NCBI RefSeq assembly: GCF_014805685.1
Contig: NC_060896.1
Location: forward strand, 11,913,389 to 11,977,388
DNA: 64,000 nt
Direction of reading: 5' to 3'
DNA from: Silurus meridionalis
Taxonomy: Eukaryota; Chordata; Actinopteri; Siluriformes; Siluridae
Program-made: the position numbers and the translations under genes
Shown here: piece by piece, positions 20,804-34,470 of the stretch
Position numbering within the stretch: the first letter of the stretch is position 1
Layout: every line of letters starts with the position of its first letter
Notes under the pieces: model-generated
What the model was told of the DNA's origin: nothing
The model's database searches: none
What the model saw: only the letters and a program-made list of their open reading frames with translations

Positions 20804-23730
20804 GCTGAATAGATAAATGCATGGAAAATCTTAAATAGTTCATTTATTTTTAGTAAAATGTATTATGAATATGAAATATAGATCGATTTTAATTTTTTAT
20901 CTATTAGCATTTACATGAAACTAATAGTGGTTTTCTTGTTTCGGGGGGTGTACTGGAGTATGTTTAGGAGTGTTTGAGGTGATTAATTTTATTTATAATA
21001 AAAAACACAAAACACAATCTGGCATACCTGAAGAAATGTCAGCAGTGGGTATAAAAAACTATGGGTTCATTTTTATGCCTGAATGAAGCCGTTAGAATTT
21101 GCTAATCAGAATCAAAAAGTCAAAATGACAAGTATTCTTACATTAGAATATAAAAGTGCTGTATATATTTACCTTGGGGTTAATTGGTTAATCCTAAAAG
21201 GATGCGATCAGAATTATAGGTAGTGAGGTGTAATGAGGAGTTAATAATGCACGTACGCACATCACTCCTATTAGATGCTTATTTGAATGATTGCTTCTCT
21301 ATATATTCTATTAGTGTTCCTTTTTGGTTTATCAAATTACCCCTTGCCTTTATGCAAAATAATTGTTTAGTAGAGAATAAAACCCTACACTTTTTCTTTC
21401 TTTAGAGTGCATTTTTGATCCGAGAGAAAAATAATTATTTTGCACCAACATTAATATATAGAGAGCCTGTTGTTGTTATTGGACCCATTACAAATAACTA
21501 GCTTTAAACAATGTATTTTTTCGATTAAGGGACTGTGTTCTCTAAGGGTTGTGCTGAAAATTGTGAGAATCTTTGGTTGGTTTGAGATTCCAAATAGTTT
21601 TTTCTTCCAATAACTCATACATTCATAACATTGTGAAAATGATTTTTTTTTTTTTTTTATCAGTGATTTACCTTTAATACCCATGATCCATCTTTATCCC
21701 TTATCTACCCTGTGTTTGGTTTCAAATCCCATTCTGTCTTGCCTTTGTTTTTTTAAGGACTGGCAATAGTGACATGGGAGTAGGACTTTTAATCAAGTTG
21801 GGGCTTAACAGCAGCCTTAGTGCTCACATACATGACTGTAAAATGGACCTATCCAGATTCTGTAAATATAAAAACAGCAAAAACAGCAAAAAAAAAAAAA
21901 AGTTATGCAAGCTCATGCAACAGAAAATTCAATGGAGTGAGATGAGATGTGCTCACACACACGATCACACAGACACTATTAATTTAAGATTTTGTCTGCT
22001 TCTCCCACACTATCTGTATCCATTAATGCCATGTCTGCATTGTAAATAATGCTAGCTTTTTCCAAGCAATTAAATATCTCATTCACACAAGTTTCAGCCT
22101 TGATCGATCTGAACAGGTGGCTTATTACAGCAATATCCATCCAATGTTTGAACTTGAAAAAATAAAACCTCCCTAAATCCCTATGCAATAAGAAGGAACT
22201 GCAAACCAGCAGTGACTGTCCCCTTGATCTTGTTATAGGAGCTGTGATTTGTTGTTATATGTAGCTAAATGTAAAAATAGCAATATAATATGGCTGAATA
22301 CAACATGGTATGAATGCATAGGTTGATGTGTGCCCTGGCAGCTGGTTGCTAAGGCTACATTCTGTTTCACTTCACTTTCACACGATTACACTGGCGGGTT
22401 GTAGGCACTGAAGATAAGGCACCCCTGAATGGATTTCCAATCAGGTGCAGTGGGACTAATCCCATCGCTGATAAGCCATCACAAAACTGAGGTGTCGTTC
22501 AATGAGAAGAGGCTCATGGGCACACCAGCTGTCTGCTGCCACATGCTTCTGACCCTCTGAGCACTCCATATTAAAAACTTAATAACACATATCCGTTATG
22601 CTGGCTTTGATCCTAATCTTTTTTGTCCCTTTGTTCCATTCTTTGTTCGTTCTATGCCTGAATTGCATAATTATGAGTCACTACTGAAAGTCAAATTCAG
22701 AAGTTGAAAACAACATAAAAAAAAAAAATCTCACTGCTGAGGTTAGAAAGCTGTTTGTCCAAATAGAGAAGATGGACAGTTTTATCTGAAGTGTTCCCAT
22801 TTCAGTACAGTCTCTTCTCTTTTCTCTGATGACATTAGTTCACCTGATCCTGTCGATGTCAGATTCTTTGGAGTCAGGCCTTTTATCATTGGCACTTAGA
22901 GGACAGAATGTGAGGCATGAAGACTGAATTTAAAAGGAGGTTGTGATTCAGGAGCACCCCTGAATGTATTATTTTCTGTTTTTAAAACTACACAGAAAGA
23001 GGAGTGCCATAAAAAGAAGTGTATCAAGCTCTCAGGCTTATTCCTACATCTTGACATAAATCTGTGTAAATGCCTCTATTTATTGACTTGCTTCACACTA
23101 AATATGGTCTGGGAGAGAATGGAACAAACAGTCTCCACTTGAATTAATGTTATTGTTACACATAGCCACATGCATTTATACATGTTTAGATATTCTTAAT
23201 GATGGTCAAACCAGTCCTTGAATGGGATTCCAAAGGTTCTGAATGTATTTACTTTGCAAAACTTGGTGATATACATTGTTCTTACAATCTGTTAGATTGT
23301 AGTGCAGGACTAATTTTGCAGCAAGCCCAATTTAATATTAAGCAAGAAGGACAGGCTTAAGTACGAGCACAGAATCATCCATCCAAGACAGAAAACGTTG
23401 TATGTATAAAATGTGCATACTCTGTATAAATGTATAAACTATTTGTAAAATATTTAGAATACATTTATAATCAGCCTGCAGCAAGAAATACATTGGCATA
23501 CCTGCTTTATGGTTACTGTGCCTGCTGTGCCTGTGTTTCACTTCCATTTATTGACTCCCTTTGACTATATACAGTACACATTCAAAAAAGCAGCTGTGCA
23601 GTCAAACCTCCCTGTCATATTGTCATATTGGCTCACTCTCACATAACATTTTTAACATTCACACGATCATCTCAGAAATTGAGGTTTCCTTGCAAGCATA
23701 ATTAAATTAAGTAAAAGAATATTTTATATA
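20804..23730. other. Intergenic, no gene seen
   Basis: AT-rich non-coding DNA. The only block that stands out is 22330-22560, which has balanced composition and contains TTGCTAAGG, two GATAAG motifs and a GGACTAATCCC (OTX/CRX-like) site. It is a candidate conserved enhancer, from composition and motifs only. Confidence 0.5.
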
Positions 23731-24775
23731 CAGAATATCACAAAGCTGAGTACACCTCATATTTTACCAACCATTTTAATATATCTTCTCAAGGGACAAG
23801 AGTATAGAAATGATACTTGGATATATTTTAGAGTAGTCAATGTGCAGCCTGTATAATAGTACAGATTTACTGTCCTCTGAAAAAAAAATTAAATACATCC
23901 ATTATTGTCAAAATAGCCAGCAACAAAAGTGAGTACACCCAAAGTGAACATGTCAAAAATATTTTGTGTAAACACCGTTGTTATTTAGCACTGCCTTAAT
24001 CCTCCTGGGCATGGAATTTTTCAAAGCTGCACAGGTTTTTGATGGGATCCTCATTCACTCCTCCATAATGACATCATGGAGCTGCTGGATGTTAGACACA
24101 TGGCGCTTCTCTACCCTCCACTTGAGGATGTCCCACAGGTGCTCAATAAGTTTCAGGTTTGGTAACATACTTGGCTACTCCATCACCTTTAATTTCAGCA
24201 AGGCAGTTGTCATCTTGGCGGTGGGTTTGATGCTACCACCCCCATGCTTGACTATAGTCAAGACACAATTCTTTTTGGTACTTTTCTTGCATCGCCACAC
24301 ATGCTGGACACCATCTGAGCCAAACAAGTTTATCTTAGTCCCATCAGACCAAGGACATGGTCCCAGTAATTCATGCTATTGTACAGGTTGTCTTCAGCAA
24401 ACAGGACAGGGTGACGGCCATGCAAAACGACTTGTTGTAGTGGACCTTCCTCTTGTGCAAGCTCTAAGGCAATGCTGGCAGCACTCATGCATCTGTTTTT
24501 TAAAGAAAGCTTCTGCACCTGACGCACAGCACGAGGAGTCCATAATTATATCTAAGTTCATAGTTATATCTAAGGTCTGAATACAAATGTGCGCAGTTTT
24601 GGATTTATCTGCTGCATACACAGTCTTAACTTTTAACTCCTAGCCATGCGTAACCGCAGATGTTAGATCAAAGAAATTCTTGTGTTCACATAGTGAAGCA
24701 CAGTGAAACTTCATCTTCTCTATAATCAGTTAAGTGAACACTAATCAAGCATGTGACCAAATAAAACTATTTGTA
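23731..24775 (-). mobile_element. Tc1-like transposon remnant (copy A), transposase on minus strand
   Basis: It begins TATA|CAGAATATCACAAAGCTGAG, a decayed version of the CAGTATCTCACAAAAGTGAG end of a common fish and frog Tc1-like family. The minus strand carries transposase fragments: CCTCCTGGGCATGGA and CTCCATAATGACATCA are antisense to the C-terminal domain, and NSMNYWDHVLG is close to the WSDE region. Compared with copy B (39.5 kb), about 115 bases around the second catalytic Asp are deleted near 24230, and the right inverted repeat is missing. Frameshifts and stops make it inactive. Confidence 0.85.
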
Positions 24776-25018
24776 AACTGTAAATTGATTCACTTATGTC
24801 TCAGTGCTCAGTCCTACATCTGGCAGTGCTTTAATGTGTGCATCTGGATGAGCAGAAGGATATGTTTTCCAAGTTGACAACAAACCAATTTCGTAAATCA
24901 CTCTGAATAATCTTGTGTGACGAATGGCAGAATATAGATCGAAATGTAATTGTTTTTCAGTGCTTCAGAAACATAGCATGCGATCCACTACTATTTATAA
25001 AAAAGTACTGAAAACCTC

Positions 25019-25112
25019 CATTTATATACCTCTCTTTATATCTCTTTATATTTATATATACACCTCTCTTTATATCTCTTTATTTTTATATATACCCTTT
25101 CTTTATATCTAT
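25019..25112. repeat. Short tandem array of TATA/CTCT units
   Basis: About 2.5 imperfect copies of a unit of about 40 bases built from TTTATATCTCTTTATATTTATA-like sequence, next to the 3' end of the RTE LINE. Confidence 0.6.
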
Positions 25113-26985
25113 CGTTGTCCCTCTAATAAACTAATTTCTAATCCTGTCCATCGCCGTTACTCCCAATTATAATCTCAGCATCTTCAGCTCTGCTACCTCC
25201 AGCTCCACCTCCTGTCTTTTACTCAATGCCACTCTCTCTAAACCATACAACATCGCAGGTCTCACCACAGTCCTATAAACTTTCCCTTTCACTCTCACAG
25301 ATACTCTTCTATCACAAATCACTCCTGCCACTCTTCTCCATCCACTCCATCCAGCCTGCAGTCTTTTCTTCACTTCTCTAACACACTCTCCATTACGTCG
25401 CACTGTTGACCCCAGGTACCTGAACCCCTCCACCTTCTCCACCTCTTCTCCCTGCAACCACACCACTGTACATGTACTCTGTCTTACTCCTACTGACTTT
25501 TATTCCCCTTCTCTCCAGCGCATACCTCCACCTCTCCAGGCTCTTCTCAACCTGCTCCCTACTCTCACCACAAATAACAATATCATTCGCAAACATCATA
25601 GTCTATGTAGACTCCTGTCTGACCTCGTCTGTCAACCTGTCCATCACCATTGCAAACAAGAAACCAGTCTGTCGTTCCTTCTGCACACTTCACTGCTGTC
25701 ACACTGTCCTCATATATGCCCTGCACCACCCTCACATACTTCTCTGCCACACCTGACTTCCTCATACAATACCACAACTCCTCTGTCGTACGCTTTCTCT
25801 AAATCCACAAACACACAATGCAACTCCTTCTGACCTTCTCTGTACTTCTTCATCAACATTCTCAAAGCAAATAATGCATCTGCGGTGCTCTTCTCGGCAT
25901 GAAACCATACTGTTGCCCACAGATGGTCACCTCTTCTCTCAGCCTGGCTTCCACTACTCTTTCCCATAATGTTTTACCAACCTCTTTCTCCTTATGCTCT
26001 CCTGCACTTCCTCATTCCACCACCATGTCTCTTTGTCTTCCTTTCTATTTCCAGATGTCACATCTAGTACCTTTCTAGCTGTCTATCTGCCCAATCATTC
26101 AGAACCTTTTCACCACCAACGAGCCCGTCTGACCTTTTCCCTGCATCTCACACTACAGTCTTCCTCCTTCAGTCTCCACCATCTTATTCTTCTTTCAGTC
26201 TTCACTCTCCTGCTCTTCTTCTTCACCTCCAAAGCCACCCTACAGACCACCATCCAGTGCTGTCTAGCTACACTGTCCCCTGCCAACACCTTACAGTCTC
26301 CAATCTCCTTCAGGTTGCATCTCCTACATAGAACATAGTCCACCTATGTGCACCTTCCTCCACTCTTATACGTCACCCTATAATCCTCCTTCTTCTAAAA
26401 ATACGTGTTCACCACTGCCATTTCCATTTTTTAGCAAAATCTACCACCATCTGCCCTTCCACATTCCTCTCCCTAAGACCATACCTACCTATTACCTCCT
26501 CATCACCTCTGTTTCCTTCACCAACATGGCCACTGAAGTCTGCCCTTCACCAATCGCTCTTTCCTAGGGACACCTTCTACTATCAGAAACTCTCTTCACC
26601 TCCACTACACTCTTACTAAACTCTTCTCTCAGGATCACCCATACACCATTTCTCTTTCCATCCACGCCATGATAGAACAGTTTGAACCCCCCACCTCCAA
26701 TGTTCCTAGCCTTTCTCCCTTTCCACTTGGTCTCCTGGACACACAACATGTCCACCTTTCTCCTCTTTATTATATCAGCTAACTCTCTCCCTTTACCAGT
26801 CATAGTACCAACATTTAAAGTACCCACCCAAACCTCCACTCTCCTCAACTTCTCCTTTTCCTGCTGTCTCTGTAGATGTCTTCCTCCTCTCCTTCTTCTC
26901 CCAACAGTAGCCCAATTTCCACCCATAGTACCCTGTTGGCTAACAATACCTGTGGCGGTCTGACCCGGGCCTCAACCGATCAGAT
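25113..26985 (-). mobile_element. RTE-clade non-LTR retrotransposon (LINE), decayed, minus strand
   Basis: Minus-strand fragments in order: an endonuclease domain (26564-26926: GTLNVGTMTGKGRELAD, then QETKW, the metal-binding Glu of AP-endonuclease-type domains); a reverse-transcriptase piece (25710-25967: ATVWFHAEKSTADALFALRM, then FVDLEKAYD with the first catalytic Asp); the catalytic box region (25583-25610), reading FAND in place of FADD; and a C-terminal region ([22 protein letters not shown]). Frames are broken by indels, and a middle part of the RT is missing relative to a full element. The 3' end is truncated compared with the copy at 51.8 kb. Confidence 0.85.
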
Positions 26986-29900
26986 ATGAAAGTCTGATTC
27001 GTGATCCGCATATTTGATTTGGCACGTTTTATGCTGGATGACTAAAAATGCACTGGCTTTTGCAACCCTAATGGCTGAGAATTGTGTATTCTATTGGGAT
27101 AAAATGAAATCAATGCAATACCAAAAGACAAATCTGATTTTGTCTGATTTTGGCAGATAAACCTTTTAGTTTTGTGAGATACTGATCAAGTCATTCTCTC
27201 AAAGCATTCTAAATTTCAATAGTCTTCACAGCATTATAAAAATTATTTCCCTATCTTATTTGTTGTTCTTTAACCATTCAAGTGTGATAATTAACAAACT
27301 GACAAAAACAAAGATCATTACAAAATGTATTAAAAGGTTTAACACTTTAAAGTGAATCAGTTGTAAAATCTCAGTGTTATTGATTTATTTTTTTGTTCAA
27401 ATACATTTCGATAACACGATTACCTGTCACATTTTACTTAAGATGATGTTGCTTTTTCTTAGTTTTTGTGTACTGTTTTAACTGTCTGCATTTCATTGAT
27501 GCATGTTAATTATCTTAGTTGTGGTTCATTTAGACGGAGGAGAGTCAAAGCACACTGTGTTCTTGTGGACAAATGAATTTTCACACCTCTTTCACACCTG
27601 CAGTAAGTACTAAGTAACTAACAAAATGTTTAAACTTAGATACCTCTGTTTGCTATGAAGTCAAACAATAGTACAGATTATAGGAGTCTTTTTAGTTCAG
27701 CAGTGTATGATTTCTAATGCTTTAATTTTCTGCTCCATTTAATGTTTTTTGTTCTCTTTCACATGGAGGATGAGAAAGATAGGATAATCCCTCTAAGCTT
27801 TTATGGCACGTTAAATTACAAGTGGGCGTTTTTTTTGTACTTCTGAAAACAAACGCTCATTAACAAGTGAAACGAACTTTTGGGTGGCTAACATTGGTGT
27901 CTACAGCTTACATCAAAGTGTGTGGTAATTTCTTTATTTGTTTAGGGAAAAAAGGTAGCAGAATAATTGGGTGAAGTCACCAGAAAGACACATTTTAAAA
28001 TAGAATAATTAAAAATAGGTACAAAATCTCTGCTAACAAGCACTGTGGAAAAAGTTTTAGTGAAAATATAGATATGGCATATTTCATACTATAGCAGACA
28101 AGTAGTGGAGCTTTGAAGGTGTTTGAGTGTGAATTATAATAATAATATTTTTTTAAACCAACACGCTCTCCAAAAAATGAAGTATGTAAGTAGGTAAGTT
28201 GCTAATTGACTAAGTGACTTACTAACTAACTGACAAACGTCTGCTTTAATTTGCCAGCTTAATTTACTTTTTTTTTTTTACTTAATTTGCTTAATAGAAT
28301 TTTGGCATATGTTTTTCTGGATTATGTTCATGAATTCTCTAATGACTAAAATGTTTTAACACAGAGCCCTGAAAAAATGCTTATTGCTTACATTAAGCTG
28401 CCTTCTTTTCAAATCTTTAATGAGTTCAACATGCAAATATTGCTTAACTTACCTTTACTTTATAATATTACATATATTAACTTTCCACTCAAATAAGATC
28501 AAACAGAACCTGGAACATTTTACATAAATTTATCAAGAGGTCTTTCTCTTCAGTGATGCTATTTACAGTACACTTGTGTTACCAGAACCTCAGGGGGCAT
28601 TTTAGTTGAAATTGTTATAAATCAGTGAGGGGATCAGAGGCTCATTCTTGATTACAGAAAAATGTCAGACCTGGACTATTATTCAGTGCATTCTTCATTG
28701 TAATATTCTGCTCTGCTTTCACTTTATTCATTTGCATTTCTTTAATGATATTTATATTCAGACAGAGGATATTTATGTTGGACAATAATTAGTTTTTGCA
28801 TACTGTATCTGTTTGCAAATCTGTCAATTATTATAATGACAAAGAAAACCTGTTGTCTTTTTAAAAGCTTGCTTAATCTACTAATGAAAATATTTATCTA
28901 TGAAATATACTGTGCTCCATTTTCAATAAGCTGAACTCATTCATGATTATTTTAATATTGTCATTGCATTATTACACAACACTTTCACAAACAGTTACAC
29001 AACACATCTCACCATATTTTATTATTTTTAATATCTTACTATTCATTTTTATTAAATATCATGTGATAACTGCAGACTGGGGAAATTCAGAAATTCCTTT
29101 CTGAATTGCCTCTTTCTCAAAAGACAAAATATTTAGAAGTTAAGATGACATTTGTTTTCATTAATAAACAGATTGATCTATAGGTAAATGTGAATAGGTT
29201 TAGGCATTGCATGGACAGATTTAGAGATATTGTCTTTAAAGAGAACCACAATTGTTTACTAAATACCCAAATTCAGGGAGTCACGGTTTGATTTGACCAA
29301 ATTTTGCACTTTGTTCTATCTGCTGGAATCTCCTTTCACTGCCCCAGTGTACAAAAGACTGTGCTTTCTCACAGATAGTAGAACGTTCTGACATCTTTTA
29401 GCATACATTAATAGAAGATGTGGCTCTGTTTCCTTCTGTATACTGTGTTAGACATATTAACACTTGGTCAATATCTAAAGCTTCCGACTAAGAATAAACA
29501 CTTTTATTTTCACACATTTCCTCAGTGATATTGACATTGTATTAAGGGCAGTGCAGGGTAGGTATTTGGCTGTCTAGTAGTCTGTGTGGTCTTCAGTAAT
29601 TAACAGCTTCTGGCATATCAATTCCATTAGGCATGCTGCACTGCATGGCCTGAGCCCCACTGCCCATGCACCTCTGTACGTATTGACCCAGTGGGAGAGA
29701 GACACACACCTACAAGAGGCAGACAAGGAGACAAACTCTTATAAATAACCCTAAATGGTCCTCCTTTACTATTTCACAGAGAGAAAATCAGAACAGCAAA
29801 ACAAAACCAAACAAGCCATCCGTTTAAGAAGTGCTACATGAAGAAGCTGTACATCATATTTTTTGTGTATTGCCTGTACACAAATTGTGGGTAACCATTC

Positions 29901-29999
29901 TTACTGACTTAAAGGTATGGTATATTGATTAATTCTTCAACTAAGCCCACCACTTGTATGGGGTATGACTATGCTGTGTGAATTATACTTTCAGACTTA
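26986..29999. other. Intergenic, no gene seen
   Basis: AT-rich DNA with no recognisable exon, RNA gene or element. The first ~70 bases (GATCCGCATATTTGATTTGGCACG) look like further RTE-element 5' sequence. Confidence 0.5.
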
Positions 30000-30120
30000 T
30001 TTATTTATTCAACCTCAGTAAGTATTTTATCCTTATAAGCTCCATGTTGAATTTGGAGCCTATCAGTGGAACACTGGACCATAGCAAGGATTAGAATAGG
30101 TCTAAAATTATAGCTCTACC
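30000..30120. repeat. Fragment of dispersed fish repeat
   Basis: Weakly matches the left part of the repeat at 42497-42780 (ATTTATTCA.CCTCAGTAAG, GGAGCCTATC, GGAACACTGG). Heavily decayed. Confidence 0.35.
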
Positions 30121-31559
30121 TTCTGCTAAGGTCCACATACTTTTACTGACAACAATAATAATACATCCAGTGTAGTTCACTTCCTTTTTCCACATTTGCA
30201 TTTCATAAACACAAGCAGTAACAGATACTGAAATAAATGGTGGTGCTGACTCAGTTCAGGAGAAAGTTAATGTTATAAAAAAGTGTGATAAATTGCTTAA
30301 TCATGGACTAGTTTGCATATTCATTGAATCATTGTGATCATGATTTGCATATTAAAGCATGTTCCACAACAAATGGTGACTTTCTGAAGACATAGAATAA
30401 AATAATAATTGTATTATAGAAAAAAGAATAATTGTCATTACACTATGACAATGAAGAATGTATACATTTATAATATAAAATCAACTATTTGCATATTTAC
30501 TAAATTCTTAAATATCAGGAATACTGAGAAAAGGAAGCAATTACAATAAGCAGTTATTACAGCTTGCTATAATTGTTTGAAAATATGGTCAAACCATAAT
30601 TATGGACTAGTCTTTGAAAAACAGTAGTGATACAGCATAGATGTAATCCATGTGCACACATGATAAATGATTGGTCATTTGGCCAAATAGCAATCAGAAA
30701 TGGGTCATTAGGAACAATGTTGATAGGCAATAAGTTATTGGGAACATAGGCAAAAATCAAACTGCAGGTGGGTTGACTGAGTGTAATGTGATGTAAATGG
30801 GAGACTGTAGAAATGTTGTTAATCTCAGTTTGAAAGATTTTCTCTTAGAATGACTCTGATGGTTTTTTTTTTTTTTTATCAACTCACTAAAGAGACCAAA
30901 TCAATAGCAACAGTCGCTAAGTTAGCATAATGCTGTGCACCTGAAGAAATCACAGAGGATAGGGCAAAGCATACATGCTTTATGTTCACGAGATGCTTGA
31001 AACACCTATAAAAGTCCATGTTTTTTTTTCAACCTTTTTATCAGAAAAAAAAACATATCTAGGGGCACGACTAGGAACATTTTCTAGCCTCTGCTTTCTG
31101 TCAGATAACTTTTATCTTGTAAAAAAAAGTCATAAGGTGCAGGACATAGTAGGAGATCATGCTGTAGAGATAAGTTTCAACCATCCATGGTGCAGATGAA
31201 ATAATCAAATCTGACTGATAGATTAAAACAGAAGGGAAGGAAAAAGTTTAGAGATTTTAGGTTTAGAGAAGTAGCATAGTCCTGAGACCTCAAAACTCGC
31301 CAGATGAAATACAATCTGCAGGTTTCATTAAAGCATATTAGTATAGCAAATGTGTAGGTGTCAGTGTGTTACCTGCTGTTTTTAATTCATTCCGGGAGCA
31401 CTGCATAATAGTGCTCTCCATTCAGCAAGGGTTTCAGGGCTGGAAATGTCATATCATTTGGCATTTCCACTCTCCACAGGGTGTGAAAGAGAGAGCAGCT
31501 TAATTTTTTGGCACTATATTAACCATGCCATTACCTGCCACTTATATACTATATATATC

Positions 31560-31560
31560 T

Positions 31561-31599
<39 letters not shown>

Positions 31600-31606
31600 T
31601 GTGTGA
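31560..31606 (+). repeat. (GT)n microsatellite
   Basis: About 18 TG units with one TTTG break near the right end. An A-rich AAATA/AATAATA tract follows at 31672-31730. Confidence 0.92.
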
Positions 31607-32446
31607 ATGAGTTAATGTAAGAAAGTGTAAAGGAATTTCTCTCCAGCCAGTATAGATTGATTTTGTATTTAAAATAAATAAATAAATAAATAAAAAAATA
31701 ATAATAAAAAAAAAAATAATAATAATTGTGCTGTAAGTGCCTATCTCTTATCTGTCCTGTCATTATACTCAAGCCAAAGGCCAAATTAACCTCAATTATG
31801 GAAATGTTAGAGTATTTCTAATCAGTCGTACTGATGACCTCAGGTGACTGTCTACCCATATTGATCTTGTTAAGATAAATGAATGTGTCAAAGTTTATGT
31901 GCTGTGGGCATGCTGTGCTAAGAGAGGGAGAGACTTGAAAAAAATGTGACACTCATTAGTTAAAAAAAGAATCCAGGAATAATGTCACTAGGATTGTATA
32001 TGCATATATTGAGTCCTCCTTGTTATTACTTCCCATAATCCAGATTTATTTCATCAGTTTGTCTGTGAAACCTACCTCAGACATGATTTGTAATGGATGG
32101 AAAATCAATTTTCCTCACAGCTCATTGATTTGCACTCTTAACAAGTTCAAATTTGATAAGCCAGCTATATCACATAACATCAGCATTAGTCTTTATTTTA
32201 ATTTCTTCGGCATACTTTAAATGCTGTATCTATACTGTATCAGCTCTGCATCATGATCTAAGATGGTTTTCAGAGTGTTGGACTATCTCATTCCAAAAAT
32301 TCCCACAATAGGGTCTGGAGCCACCATGGTGAAGAACAGGACAAAAATGGCTACTGAAGGTAAATAAGTCAATGAAACAACTAGCCAGGTATAGTAGCAA
32401 AGGCATAATGAAGTGTCAGATGTAGATGAAGAGAAGGATGGCAAAC

Positions 32447-32448
<2 letters not shown>

Positions 32449-32489
<41 letters not shown>
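32449..32489 (+). repeat. (GA)n microsatellite
   Basis: About 20 GA units. Confidence 0.95.
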
Positions 32490-32492
<3 letters not shown>

Positions 32493-32629
32493 TGCTAAGC
32501 TGTGTTTAATCACTGTGTTGTTGTGTATAATAGAAATGTTAGCACCAGTTAATATACTGCCCATCTCCATGAATATTTCTCCACACCCTGACATTGGGTA
32601 AACTTTGGGTAAAAATACACATAATAATG

Positions 32630-32633
<4 letters not shown>

Positions 32634-32706
<73 letters not shown>
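32634..32706 (+). repeat. (TA)n microsatellite
   Basis: About 36 TA units; both strands yield spurious YIYI open frames. Confidence 0.95.
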
Positions 32707-32710
<4 letters not shown>

Positions 32711-33401
32711 GCAAATATTAAATATTATTGTTTTCAATTTGGTTGTCAATGAATATCATGTCTTTTAGAAGGTAATTCTATATGTTTTATCAAGGATGTT
32801 GCCTTGTCAGGAGTGGACAGTAAACACTTTGATCACTGAATGCAATGAATAGAAAAGTACATTGGCCCTTCACTGCGTTTATCCAACCCTAAATTTACTT
32901 AAGAGGTATTAATTGTAATAATATAGCTATCATTAATGGAGATTATCCACAGTCGAGATTGTGATCTCCTCTTTTGATCTGAGTACTTGAATTGCATATT
33001 GAGAGTAAAATTACACATACATTGGTCAGTGCTCTGAACTGCCCTATCTGGTCTTGTCATATTGATTGAGCTATCTGATTTACAATAGCTATTGTGGGCA
33101 GTTGTAATTGAGTTGTGCAGAGACCTAAAATAAAGTGTTGGCACATCGGTAAATGGACAGAGTGGGCTGAGAGCCATCTGAGTAATGTGAAAGGACCCAA
33201 GGTTGGTCATTGTGGATGAAAGTGCTTTATAGACATAAAGAAAAAAAAACCCACTTTATATACAAATACACACTGCTCCAGGGACGTTAGACCTGATAAA
33301 ACATATGTGATGAGTTCTGGCCTAATTGTTACCAGAATGGTGTTGGCACTTTACAGCAGTGACCAAAGCGTAATCAGAAAAATTAATGCACAAATACAAT
33401 A

Positions 33402-33466
33402 AGTATTATTATTATTAATTATTATTATTATTGTTATTGTTATTAATAATAACAATAATAATAACA
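33402..33466. repeat. (ATT)n tract turning into (AAT)n, near-palindromic
   Basis: ATT units with GTTATT interruptions switch to AATAATAACAATAAT, so the two halves are nearly complementary. Confidence 0.85.
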
Positions 33467-33467
33467 C

Positions 33468-33489
33468 ATTATACACTGCAGTGTATAAT
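33468..33489. other. 22-base perfect palindrome
   Basis: ATTATACACTG followed directly by its complement CAGTGTATAAT, with no spacer. Right next to the ATT/AAT tract. Confidence 0.8.
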
Positions 33490-33904
33490 AATTCATTATA
33501 CTGCATGGGGCCTAATAATTAATTAACAGTGTTGTGTAAGAAATCAAGATTATGAAGCTAAATTCTGCTTACAAAAATCTAAAAATCAAATCTAATATTT
33601 ACCTGCTTTCATTTTGGTACCGATATTACTTAATTCAGAGATAATGCATCTTGCCTGTGGTTTAGAGTGGGGTGTTTTAATTGGACTACCCCATAGTGCA
33701 AAACAGCAGTAAAGCACTTTAAAGAAGCAGGGCAATAATTTTGCTAGCCAACTAGATTCCTTATTCCTCAGTCAATTATTTTACTGGAAATTTTTATTTG
33801 ACTTTGAATTTGAATTTCCAGAGGAAATACACTTTCTAAAATAATTTTTAAACTGAATTTAAACCTGCAATTATGCATATTTAATATGAAATGGCATAAT
33901 CCTT

Positions 33905-34470
33905 CCAAAATTGGGAAGTACCGAAGTACAAATACTTTGTTTCTGTACTTAAGTAGAATTTTTCTGGTATCAGTACTTTACTTCACTATTTTTTCAACCT
34001 ACTACTGGTGTATAATTTCTTAGCTATCATGCACCAGAGACTTAGGCTAGGCTTTGAAGCTAACAACGAGTACGTCAGAAGGCAACAAAAAGTATAGGGC
34101 TAATGTGGATGAGACAGAAGGAGTTAGTGATGTAAACATGACTGAACACACAGAGACATTCCTGATCAACTGATCATCATCACCTTTCTCAGCTTGTTGG
34201 TTGTTCAGCCTGGATAAATTCATCAAGTAACAAAATTAGAAGCTTTTCCGTATTAATAAATTAATATGATGTGAGGTGCAGTTACCAGCATGACACTAAA
34301 ACAAGTATTAGTATTGGCTACTTTATACTAAAGTACATGTCAGAACTTCTTTATTTTAACTTGAGTAAGAAAGTGTAGTCAGTACTTCAACTTTTACCAG
34401 ACTCTTTTAAAACATGAGTAGCTGTACTTCTACTTGAAAGTGAAGGATCTGTGTACTTTTGCCATCTCTG
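33905..34470. mobile_element. hAT-like non-autonomous fish repeat
   Basis: Contains repeated AAGTAC/GTACTT words (GAAGTACAAATACTTTG, GTACTTCTACTTGAAAG, GTCAGTACTTCAACTTTTA). Its right end, reversed, is CAGAGATGGCAAAAGTACAC, which resembles the ends of a very common fish hAT-type family. The left end is poorly defined. Confidence 0.5.

Larger units (their letters stand above)
30121..33900. other. Intergenic, repeats only
   Basis: No gene. Contains GT (31560-31606), A-rich (31672-31730), GA (32449-32489), TA (32634-32706) and ATT (33402-33466) tracts and a 22-base perfect palindrome at 33468-33489. Confidence 0.6.

Noticed and set aside
32283..32749. Open frames rich in Tyr-Ile or Leu-Ser repeats
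   Set aside because: Translations of the TA and GA microsatellites.
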